Shown here piece by piece: positions 37,753 through 46,400 of a DNA stretch of 64,000 nt. The notes below the pieces were generated by a model. It was not told where the DNA came from. It worked only from the letters and a program-made list of their open reading frames with translations, and made no database searches. A program made the position numbers and the translations under genes. Within the stretch, counting starts at the first letter, position 1. Every line of letters starts with the position of its first letter. This DNA comes from an uncultured Phycisphaerales bacterium. Lineage in GTDB: Bacteria; Planctomycetota; Phycisphaerae; Phycisphaerales; UBA1924. The stretch is from NCBI GenBank assembly GCA_903929885.1, contig CAIYWI010000126.1:1-64000 (forward strand). Reading direction: 5' to 3'.

Positions 37753-38589
37753 ATGAATCCCTTCACGACACGAGACTCCTCCGCCACGGGAAGCTTCCTT
37801 CCCGACGAGTACATCGCGGAGCGGCACGACGCGCGGGCGAACCTGCTCACGATCTCGCTCTTCGCCATCACGCTGGCGGCTGTGCTCACGGCCTTCTTCG
37901 TGACCAATCGGCACTGGACCATGCTGCGAGCGCAGGAGGAGAGCATCAACCTCGAGTACCAGACCGAGGCGGTGAAGATCGAGCAGCTCAAGCACCTCGA
38001 GCGTCAGCGCTCGGCGATCCTGCTCAAGGCGGAGATCACGGCGGAACTGGTGGAGAAGCTCCCGCGGTGGGCGGTGCTCGGCGAGTTGACGCTCCGCATG
38101 CCCCCGTCGGTCCGGCTGAGCATGTGCACGATCAAGTCGGAGCGAGGCGTCGCGCCGGATCCCGTCCTCGATCGGGCGGCCACGAACCTGATGGCCGACG
38201 GGGGGCCGGCGTCCGGCGAGAAGGCGATCGCGCGTCCGCGGGTTCCCGTGCCGGTCTTCACCTACAGGATGACGCTCGAAGGCAAGGCGGCGACCAACAA
38301 CGACGTGGCGGACTATCTCGCCAGCCTCAAGGCCAGCCCCGCGCTGACGGGCGTCGAACTCACGTTCATCCGGGACGCCGGCGGCCTGCAGGAGGCCATG
38401 CGTCAGTTCCAGATCACCGCCCAGCTCTCCTCCTCGGGCGACACCGAGGCGCTGGCCGCCTCCCTGCGTCGCCTGATGCGCGAGCGAGACGTCGCGCCCC
38501 CGCCGGCGCGCAAGGGCCTGCTCGGATGGCTGACCGGCGGCGGCTCGGGCGGCTCGCCGGTCGCGGGCGACAAGGAGAAGCCGCAATGA
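37753..38589 (+). CDS. pilN: PilN-like inner-membrane platform protein
   Basis: This 278-residue protein has a short cytoplasmic N-terminus, one membrane segment (about residues 30-50, LLTISLFAITLAAVLTAFFV), a coiled coil, and a periplasmic ferredoxin-like domain with VPVFTYRMTLEGKA. That is the PilN layout. The N-terminal FLPDEYIAERHDAR is close to the PilM-binding motif (normally INLLPxRxxxR). It overlaps pilO by 4 bases. The C-terminal tail is low complexity (GGGSGGSP). Confidence 0.8.
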   Translation: MNPFTTRDSSATGSFLPDEYIAERHDARANLLTISLFAITLAAVLTAFFVTNRHWTMLRAQEESINLEYQTEAVKIEQLKHLERQRSAILLKAEITAELVEKLPRWAVLGELTLRMPPSVRLSMCTIKSERGVAPDPVLDRAATNLMADGGPASGEKAIARPRVPVPVFTYRMTLEGKAATNNDVADYLASLKASPALTGVELTFIRDAGGLQEAMRQFQITAQLSSSGDTEALAASLRRLMRERDVAPPPARKGLLGWLTGGGSGGSPVAGDKEKPQ

Positions 38590-39155
38590 CGTTCACGCCG
38601 CGTTCCCTGGCCATCACCCTCTTCGTGGTGGGCATGCCGCTGATCTGCTACTTCGCCGTCTTCCGTCCGCAGAACGCGGCGATCGCCGCGGCCCGGTCGG
38701 AGGTCGAGCACAAGGCGGCGATGCTCGCCCGGCTCAAGGAGGAGACGGTCCGCAACTCGGACCTGGCCAAGACCAACGAGCAGCTCTCGGCGACCGTCAG
38801 GTCGATCGAGGCCCGGCTGCCGTCGGGCAAGGAGCTCGACGCGCTGGTCAAGCAGGTCTCCAATCTCGCCGTCGCCGCGGGCCTGCAGCCGCCGACGATG
38901 AAGATGCTGCCCCCGCTCCAGGCGGCCGAGTACCTCGAGCAGCCCATCGAGCTCGAGGTCGAGGGCGGCTTCAAGGGGTTCTTCACCTTCATCTCGAAGG
39001 TCGAGAAGCTCCCCCGCATCACGCGCATCCACGACATGAAGCTCACCAGCGTCGAGCGAGACGACGCCGAGATCAAGGCCGAGTTCACGCTGAGCATCTA
39101 CTTCCAGGACATGAACCGGATCGCCACGGTGGAGACGACGGGAGGCGCACGATGA
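38586..39155 (+). CDS. pilO: PilO-like inner-membrane platform protein
   Basis: This 189-residue protein has an N-terminal membrane segment (about residues 7-25), a coiled coil (about 30-80) and a periplasmic alpha/beta domain with LQAAEYLEQPIELEVEGGFKGFFTFISKVEKLPRITRI (in parts), as in PilO. It probably pairs with PilN to align the pilus platform. It overlaps pilN (ATGA) and the next gene (ATGA). Confidence 0.82.
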   Translation: MTFTPRSLAITLFVVGMPLICYFAVFRPQNAAIAAARSEVEHKAAMLARLKEETVRNSDLAKTNEQLSATVRSIEARLPSGKELDALVKQVSNLAVAAGLQPPTMKMLPPLQAAEYLEQPIELEVEGGFKGFFTFISKVEKLPRITRIHDMKLTSVERDDAEIKAEFTLSIYFQDMNRIATVETTGGAR

Positions 39156-39826
39156 ACGGCATCGAACAGCCGCGGGCGAAGGGCGCCGACGCCGGAGGCA
39201 AGCCGGTGTTCGGCATGGAGGCCGCGACCGGCGGCGATCCGTTCGGTCAAGGTCCTCGTCGCAAGTTCTCCGCGCAGTCCATGGTCATGGTGGCCGTTCT
39301 GCTCGTCAGCGCCATCGCCATCGTCGGCATGCGAGCCATGGGAGCCCGCGGCGGCATCGCCATGGGCAACGACGAGGTGCAGTACACCGCGCAGGACGCC
39401 GACGTCGGCGTCCGGTTCGCCAGGGTCATGGGCGATCTCGCCCGCGTCCAGCGCCCGCTCGACGTGGCCCTCGGCGAGTTCGGGCGAAGCCCGTTCATGC
39501 TCGCCGGGGCGACCGCGACGACCGAGGTCGCCGCCATGACCCCCGAGCAGCGGGCCGAGCTGGAACGCCGCGAGAAGCAGGAGACCCGTCGCAAGGAGAT
39601 CGACGCGTCGTTCGCTTCCCTGACGATCCAGAGCATCGTCGGCGGGCGCGTCTCGCTCGCGCGCATCAGCGGCGACGTCTACAGCGAGGGCGACGTGATC
39701 AACGGCATCTTCAAGGTGGTGAGCATCGAGGATCGCACGGTGCACCTGGAGGCCGACGGGCAGCGATTCGAGCTCACGCTCCTCATGCCGCAAGCCGGCG
39801 CGAAGGACAAGACGCCGCGTCCGTGA
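39152..39826 (+). CDS. pilP: PilP/GspC-like protein
   Basis: This 224-residue protein has a cytoplasmic leader of about 40 residues, a membrane segment at about 43-60 (MVMVAVLLVSAIAIVGMRAM), and a C-terminal domain of about 70 residues. The last part, SLTIQSIVGGRVSLARISGDVYSEGD (in parts) and VVSIEDRTVHLEADGQRFEL, resembles the HR domain of GspC or PilP that contacts the secretin. It is less certain than its neighbours. It overlaps pilO by 4 bases. No secretin (PilQ/GspD) follows; pilB comes next. Confidence 0.62.
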   Translation: MNGIEQPRAKGADAGGKPVFGMEAATGGDPFGQGPRRKFSAQSMVMVAVLLVSAIAIVGMRAMGARGGIAMGNDEVQYTAQDADVGVRFARVMGDLARVQRPLDVALGEFGRSPFMLAGATATTEVAAMTPEQRAELERREKQETRRKEIDASFASLTIQSIVGGRVSLARISGDVYSEGDVINGIFKVVSIEDRTVHLEADGQRFELTLLMPQAGAKDKTPRP

Positions 39827-39878
39827 GCCATCGCTCGCGAGCGCCAGCGCCAGACGAACAGGACCACCGGAGCACGCC

Positions 39879-41651
39879 ATGTCCAACGCCCCCTCCAGCC
39901 AGGATCGCGACCACGCCGCCGAGGGTTCCGCCCTCGATCCGGCCATCGTCGAACTGCTCGACGTCCTCCGCGACAAGGGCGCGCCGGCCTCCAAGCTCGA
40001 CGCGGTGCAGCAGATCCTCGCCAAGGCCCCGACCACGCCCGCGGCCGCCTGCCTGATCGAGCACGGCGTCGACGAGGTCCTCGTCCAGGAGACCGTCGCC
40101 GGCATCGGCGGCATCCCCTTCGAGCGCATCGATGTCGATCGCGGCGAGGACGGCGCGGTCGAGGGGCGACTCGTCCAGAAGCTCACGCCCGACTACTGCA
40201 AGTCCAGCGGGGTCATGCCCCTTCGCATGGAGGGCACCAGGCCCGTCGTCGGCGTCACGCAGGACAACGTCTTCCTCGTCGACGACATCAAGACGCGCCT
40301 TGGCGTCTCGAGCGTCAAGATCGTGATGGTCACCGCCTCCGATCTCGCCGCCGCCCTCAAGCTGCTCGGTCACGGGCAGGCGGAGCAGGCCGAGGAGGAG
40401 GACATCAACGAGCTCCTCCGCGACGTCGAGGAGTCCGACGTCCAGGTCGAGCAGAAGAAGGCCGACGACTCCGACCTCGAGGCCGCCGCGGGGCAGAGCC
40501 CGGTCATCCGCATCGTCAACCACATCATCCAGACGGCGGTCAAGGAGGGCGCCAGCGACATCCACATCGAGCCCGCCGAGAAGAAGATCAAGGTCCGCTA
40601 CCGCATCGACGGCGAACTGGTCGAGATCCTCAACCCGCCCGCCTCCATGGCCGCGGCCATCACCAGCCGCCTCAAGATCATGGCGAACATCGACATCACC
40701 GAGCGCCGCCTCCCGCAGGACGGGCGCATCCGGTGCAACGTCGGCGGACGACGGCTCGACCTTCGCATGAGCACGCTCCCGTGCGGCTACGGCGAGAAGA
40801 CCGTCATGCGAATCCTCGACTCGCGCTCCATCAGCGTCGAGCTCAACCAGCTCGGATTCAGCGACGACCAGATGACCATCTGGCGCAAGTGCATCGACGC
40901 GCCCCACGGCATCAACCTCGTCACCGGACCCACCGGCTCGGGCAAGACCACCACCCTCTACGCCAGTCTTCGCACCCTCGACAAGGACTCGATGAACATC
41001 TGCACCGTCGAGGACCCCATCGAGTACCACCTCGAGGGCATCACCCAGTCGCAGATGCACGAGAAGATCGGCATGACCTTCGCGCTGGCCCTCCGCGCGC
41101 TGCTGCGACAGGACCCCGACGTCATCATGCTCGGCGAGATCCGCGACCTCGAGACCGCGCACATCGCCGTCCAGGCCGCCCTCACCGGCCACCTCGTGCT
41201 CAGCACCCTCCACACCAACGACGCCCCCAGCAGCATCACCCGGCTCGTCAACATCGGCCTCGAGCCCTTCCTCGTCGGCGCGGCCGTCAACGCCGTGCTC
41301 GCCCAGCGACTCATCCGCCGCCTTTGCACCGCCTGCAAGGCCATGGAGGAGCCCAGCGCCGAAATGGTCGAGTACCTCGAGCTCAACGGCATGAGCACCG
41401 AGTCCATGTGGGTCGCCAAGGGGTGCGACAAGTGCCGCCGCGGCGGCTACGCCGGCCGCCTGGGCATCTACGAGCTCCTCGCCGTCGACGACCAGCTCCG
41501 CGACATCATCGCCCGCAACCCCAACGTCGCCGAGTTCCGCCGCATGTGCATCGAGCGCGGCATGGTCACCCTCCGCCAGGACGGCATGCACAAGGTCTCC
41601 GCCGGCCTCACCAGCGTCAGCGAAGTCCTCCGCGCCACCGAAGGCCATTGA
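39879..41651 (+). CDS. pilB: Type IV pilus / type II secretion assembly ATPase (PilB/GspE)
   Basis: This 590-residue assembly ATPase has an N-terminal GspE-N domain (about residues 10-180), an Asp/Glu-rich linker, and a RecA-like core. Motifs are Walker [11 protein letters not shown] (Lys356), Asp box DIHIEPAEKKIKVRYRIDGE (part), Walker B LRQDPDVIMLGEIRD and the His box LSTLHTNDAPSS. The zinc-binding tetracysteine has CTACK and CDKCRRGGYAGR. It powers pilus or pseudopilus extension. Its start has a GGAG ribosome binding site 8 bases upstream. It ends the operon pilM-N-O-P-B. Confidence 0.93.
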   Translation: MSNAPSSQDRDHAAEGSALDPAIVELLDVLRDKGAPASKLDAVQQILAKAPTTPAAACLIEHGVDEVLVQETVAGIGGIPFERIDVDRGEDGAVEGRLVQKLTPDYCKSSGVMPLRMEGTRPVVGVTQDNVFLVDDIKTRLGVSSVKIVMVTASDLAAALKLLGHGQAEQAEEEDINELLRDVEESDVQVEQKKADDSDLEAAAGQSPVIRIVNHIIQTAVKEGASDIHIEPAEKKIKVRYRIDGELVEILNPPASMAAAITSRLKIMANIDITERRLPQDGRIRCNVGGRRLDLRMSTLPCGYGEKTVMRILDSRSISVELNQLGFSDDQMTIWRKCIDAPHGINLVTGPTGSGKTTTLYASLRTLDKDSMNICTVEDPIEYHLEGITQSQMHEKIGMTFALALRALLRQDPDVIMLGEIRDLETAHIAVQAALTGHLVLSTLHTNDAPSSITRLVNIGLEPFLVGAAVNAVLAQRLIRRLCTACKAMEEPSAEMVEYLELNGMSTESMWVAKGCDKCRRGGYAGRLGIYELLAVDDQLRDIIARNPNVAEFRRMCIERGMVTLRQDGMHKVSAGLTSVSEVLRATEGH

Positions 41652-41672
41652 TCGCAGGAGCCGCGGCCCGAT

Positions 41673-43352
41673 TCAGCCGATCAGCTCGCCCGTGAGCGTC
41701 AACGCCGACGCGGCCGTGATTCGCGCGCGCCGGATCGTTCCCACCAGCTCGTTCGCTCGCGACGCGGGCTGGTCGAGCAGCACGATCATGTCCGTGTCGG
41801 TGCGAGCCGAGAACTGCGCGGGCCCCGTCTCGGTCGCCTCGACCTCCTCGTCGATGGCGCACGCCGAGCCGCGGCCTTGCCCGCGAACCGTCAACTCGAC
41901 CGTGCCGCCGGCGCCGCAGGCGCCTTGCTCGCGCACGCGTCGCTTGCGCTCCTTGGCCGAGAATCCTTCGATCAGCACGTCCGCCTCGACGCCCACGTAC
42001 GCGAGCCCTCGCTCCTGGCTGATGGCCGCCTGCACCGCCAGCAGACGGTTGTTGCGGACCCGCTTCACGGCCTCGGGCACGTCGTCGGCCAGGCGGTCGA
42101 ACGCCGTCGTGCCCGGACGAGGCGAGTACTTGAAGATGAAGGAGTTCTTGTACCGGGCCCTCTCCACCAGCGACACGGTCGCCTCGAAGTCCTCGTCCGT
42201 CTCCGTCGGGAAGCCCACGATGAAGTCCCCGCTCACCTCCAGCGGACGCCCGATCTCCGGCTGGTGCAGGTGCGCCCTCGCCCTCGCGAGGAACTCGAGG
42301 TATTCCTCCACCTCGTAGCCCCGGTTCATCAGCTTCAGGAGTCGGTTGCTCCCGCTCTGCGCCGGCACGTGCAGGTAGCGGCAGATCCGCGGATGATCGC
42401 GGATCACCTCCAGCACGTCGTCGCCGAAGTCTCGCGGATAGCTCGTCACGAACCGCAGCCGCCGGATCGCCGGCACCTCGTCGTGGATCCGCCGCAGGAG
42501 ATCCGCGAAGGTCGTCACGTTTGCGCCGGCGAAGGGATCTCGCGCATGCCCGCCCGCGTAGCTCCGGCCCTTCTGCGGCTGCACCACGCCCCCGACCGTC
42601 ACGGCCGCCCCGTGCTCGAAGCGGTAGTGGTTGACCGTCTGGCCCAGCAGCGTCACTTCGATCACGCCCGCGTCGGCCAGGCGCCGACATTCGTCGAGGA
42701 TGTGGTCCGGCGGACGGTGGATCTCGGCGCCCCGCGTGAAGGGCACCACGCAGTAGGTGCAGAACTTGTTGCATCCGCGCGTGATTCGCACATAGGCGCT
42801 GCGCCTGCCCGACATCTCGTCGACGTTGGTGGGGGAGATCGATCTCGACAGGTCGAGCATCTCGAGCGAGTCGGCCGCCGCCGCCAGCGTCGCGCTCCGC
42901 CGCGAGGCCGACCCCTGGAGGGCCACCTGCCTCGCGCTCCGCAGGGGCTCGCCCCCGCCCGTCACCTCGGGCTCGGAGAGCAGGCTCTCGCGCGTCTTGA
43001 CCGCGTTGTCGAGCAGCGAAGGAAGCTTGTCGAGTTCGCCCGGTCCCACGAGGATGTCGACCACCGGCATCCGCCGGATCAGGTCCTGTCCGTCGCGCTC
43101 CGCGAGGCATCCCATCACGCCCACCACCAGCGACGGCTGCGAGAGCTTGCGCTCCTTGAGTTCCCCCAGTCGCGACCAGACCTTCTGCTCGGCGTGCTCT
43201 CGCACCGAGCAGGTGTTGTAGAGCACCACGTCCGCCGCGTCGCGGTCGGGCGTGAAGGCGTAGCCGAGCGATCGCAGGCGTCCGCTGACCAGCTCGCTGT
43301 CGAGCTCGTTCATCTGGCAGCCGAAGGTTTCGAGGTACACCGTGCGAGGCAT
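41673..43352 (-). CDS. miaB: tRNA-2-methylthio-N6-dimethylallyladenosine synthase MiaB
   Basis: MiaB adds the 2-methylthio group to A37 in tRNA. The N-terminal Fe-S domain has Cys12 (ETFGCQMNELDS), Cys48 and Cys82. The radical-SAM motif is CNKFCTYC (Cys184, Cys188, Cys191), then LLGQTVNHY, and a TRAM-type C-terminal domain. The protein is 559 residues, about 100 longer than typical. The extra length is a Ser/Ala-rich linker (about 121-178) and a loop after NHYRFE containing VVQPQKGRSYAGGHARDPF. The start at 43352 has TAAAAT 7 bases upstream. Confidence 0.94.
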   Translation of the reverse strand: MPRTVYLETFGCQMNELDSELVSGRLRSLGYAFTPDRDAADVVLYNTCSVREHAEQKVWSRLGELKERKLSQPSLVVGVMGCLAERDGQDLIRRMPVVDILVGPGELDKLPSLLDNAVKTRESLLSEPEVTGGGEPLRSARQVALQGSASRRSATLAAAADSLEMLDLSRSISPTNVDEMSGRRSAYVRITRGCNKFCTYCVVPFTRGAEIHRPPDHILDECRRLADAGVIEVTLLGQTVNHYRFEHGAAVTVGGVVQPQKGRSYAGGHARDPFAGANVTTFADLLRRIHDEVPAIRRLRFVTSYPRDFGDDVLEVIRDHPRICRYLHVPAQSGSNRLLKLMNRGYEVEEYLEFLARARAHLHQPEIGRPLEVSGDFIVGFPTETDEDFEATVSLVERARYKNSFIFKYSPRPGTTAFDRLADDVPEAVKRVRNNRLLAVQAAISQERGLAYVGVEADVLIEGFSAKERKRRVREQGACGAGGTVELTVRGQGRGSACAIDEEVEATETGPAQFSARTDTDMIVLLDQPASRANELVGTIRRARITAASALTLTGELIG

Positions 43353-43359
43353 GGCCCCG

Positions 43360-43365
43360 ATTTTA
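43360..43365 (-). promoter_or_regulatory. -10-like hexamer, leaderless position (miaB)
   Basis: Reads TAAAAT on the minus strand, 7 bases before the start at 43352. Confidence 0.45.
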
Positions 43366-43435
43366 GCAGCCCGCCCGGGCCGGCCCGAGCCGTTTCCGAC
43401 GCGTCCGCGTTCCCGGACGCTCGGTCGGTCGACGG

Positions 43436-46400
43436 TCACCGCGGCGCGGGCATGACCAGCGTCGTCGCGCCGCAGGGCATGATGATGGCGTCGTCGATGA
43501 GCCACAGGCCGCTGGGACGCTCTCCGACCCGCAATCGCTGGACGCCCAGCAGGCGTCCGGTTGGGTGCTCGAAGCAGAAGAGCCGCAGGGAGGGTTCGTG
43601 CTCGTCGGACGCCAGGGGGTCCGATTCGACGGCCCAGATGGACGCGGCGCCGGGTTCGGGCGTCTCGATGGAGGGCACGCCGTCGAGGCCGTCGATGCCG
43701 ACCAGACGCCCCGTGTCGTCGATGACGGCCACGCCCTTGGGACTCGTGATCACCAAGGTCCGGCCGTTCACGCGAGCCGACATCGGGAACGAGAGTCGCC
43801 CCCGCGTGTCGACGGGCGTTCGAGAGGCCGTGCCGTCGGCCGTCGACAGACTCCAGAGTTGCGAGTCGCCCGTCAGCATCATGCAGGCGTCGCCGACGAT
43901 CCACGCGCCCACGGAGGATCGCGCGGGTTCGCCCGCCGCCGCCCACCCCACGCGGCCCGTCGTGGTCTCGAATCGGAGCACCCCCGACGCCGCGCCGACG
44001 ATGGCGGCGTTCCCGCCCGCCGAGCGCACCCATCGCGGGTGGTCGCCCAGTTCATTCACGCCCAGGCGAGAGGCCTCCGAGCCGTCGCGCAGCGAGCAGG
44101 CCACCAGCAGCGCGACGTGCCGCCCCTCGGCCTTCGACAGGCGCGTGCCCGCCACCACCAGCGTTTCCCCGCAGAGTTCGGCCTCGAAGACGCGATCGAC
44201 GTCGGTGCGTCGAGCCCAGGCGAGCGTGCCAGTCCTGCCGTCGAAGCACGCGGCGCCGCCGCGACGCTGGATCACCACGATCCGCGCGTCGTCGCACAGC
44301 GCGAGCAGGTCGTCGGGCCGCACTTGGCCGTCGGTGGGGGTGTTGAAGCGTTCGCCGTCGTCGGCCGTCGCGGGGCCCAGCAGGGTCGCGGTGTCCTGCG
44401 TGCGCCAGAGCACCGAGCCCACCTCGCTCGCGCCCCCAGAGTTGCGCACGGCCTCGAGCAAGCCCCCGCCGGGCGTGGGCCAGAAGAGCCAGGTGGCCTG
44501 GGGCGTGAGCCGCAGCACCGTGGGTCTCGACTCGAACTTGCGCGTCCACACCTGGCGCAGCCGCCCGTCGAGCACGTCCACGGCCCACAACGCGATGGCC
44601 GAACGCTGGTCGTCGTACATCACGATCCCGCCGTGCGAGGCGCCCGGCGCGCGACGCGAGAGCGTCGGCAGGGGCTCCCACGGCCCGATCACCTGCGGGG
44701 GCGATTGGCACGTCTTGCCCACCTGGGGCAGCGAGGTCCGCCGGCCCATCACCGACTCCAGGCGCGTCGCGAGGTCTGCGGGCGTCCTCGACGGACCCGC
44801 CTCGCCCAGCGACACCGGGGCGTCGAAGGCGGCCTCGGGGTGGTCGGCCGCCAGGCGCGTGAGCAGCCGGTACGCCGGTTCGTGGTCGCCCTGGTGCTGC
44901 AGCACGCCCATCAGCCGCCCGGCCAGCGATCCGATCAGCGGGCCTTGCCCGGTGCGGCCGATCCACGCCGATCGTTCCGCCGCCGCCACCGCGAACCCAA
45001 GCGCCCGCCGCGCGCCCGGCTGGTCGCCCGCCTTCATGCTCAGTTCGGCGGCGCGGGCCCACAACCGCGGCGCGTCGGTCGCCGCCGGGTAGCGACGGGC
45101 GAGACGCTCGCAGGTGGCGGCGTCCGCATCGGCCTGCAACGTCGCCGCCTCGCGGGTGCACTCGGCATCAAAGGCCGCGTACGGGGTCGGACCGTGCGCC
45201 CGCAGCAACGCGAGCAGTCGCGTCTGGGCCAACTCGCCCGCGGCGCGGGGCGAGGGCGTGGCGGGCCACGGTCCCGCCTCGACGCCGGCGGTCTGGTCGT
45301 CGGCGAGCACCGACACCTGCGACACGGCCTCGTTGAGGATGATCGACTGGAGCGCCTCGACGGCGTCGGCGTGGCGTCGCTGCACCGTTCGAAGCCACGC
45401 CCGCTCGAAGGCCGCCGTGGCGACCTGCGACGGTTCCGAGGCCGATCGTGTCAGTCGCTCGATCACTTCGTCCAACAGCGCCAGATCGCGAATCGGCGGA
45501 CGCGAGAAGGCCGCCGCGCGCGTGCCCGGCTCCTCCGGGCTCGTTCCCTTGGCGAACGCCTCGCGACTGCGGGCCGTGATGTCCCCCAGGAGCGCGTGCA
45601 GGCGGCTCCGCCACGCTTCGCCTCCCTCAGGCGTCGCGTCGATGATCGCCAACGCGCCATCGGCCAAGGCCGGCACCATTTCGGCTCGCCCCACCCGCGA
45701 CGCCAGGTCGATGTACGTCAGCACGAAGCCCGCGTCGCCCGGCGATTCCTTGATCCGCCGCTCGAGCAGCCGCTGCGCCGTGGACCAGTCGAGGTAGGTG
45801 TGAAGCCCCTGCTCGTCGGCCACCAGCAGGTGCTCGCCCGAGTCCGCCTCGTGGGGGGTCACCACGAGATTGCCCGAGACCGCCAGCGGCCGGCGAAGCG
45901 ACGAGCGCGGGTCGGCGGCGTTGACGCGGACCACCGATCCGTTCATCGGCAGCAGCACCGCGTTGTCGCCCGCCGCCACCACGCGTCCCGTCACGTCCGT
46001 CGACGCGAACGAGTCGCTCAGTTGCACCGTCCCCGAGCCCAGCTCCTCGAAGGGGACGAAGGCGATTCGGCTGCGCCCCACCGCCGCCAGGCGCGATCCC
46101 GCCGCGATGAGATACTCGGGTTCCGCCAGCGCGCCCGCCTGCCGCGATTGCACCACCGTTCCGCGATCGCGATCCACCTCGATCACGCGGCCCGCCGAGT
46201 TGGGCAGTCGCGGCTCGACGATGAAGACGCCCTCGCCCCTCACCAGCGGCACGTGCATGGCGTGCGGAGCCGGTTCCTCCTCCATCCGCATCGAGAAGTC
46301 GAAACTCGACCGCGTCGGCAGCAGCCGCACCCATCGGGGGCGGCCGGTCGCCGCCTCGACCGCCGCGAGAATGCCCATGTCGTCGCAGCGGTAGACCACG

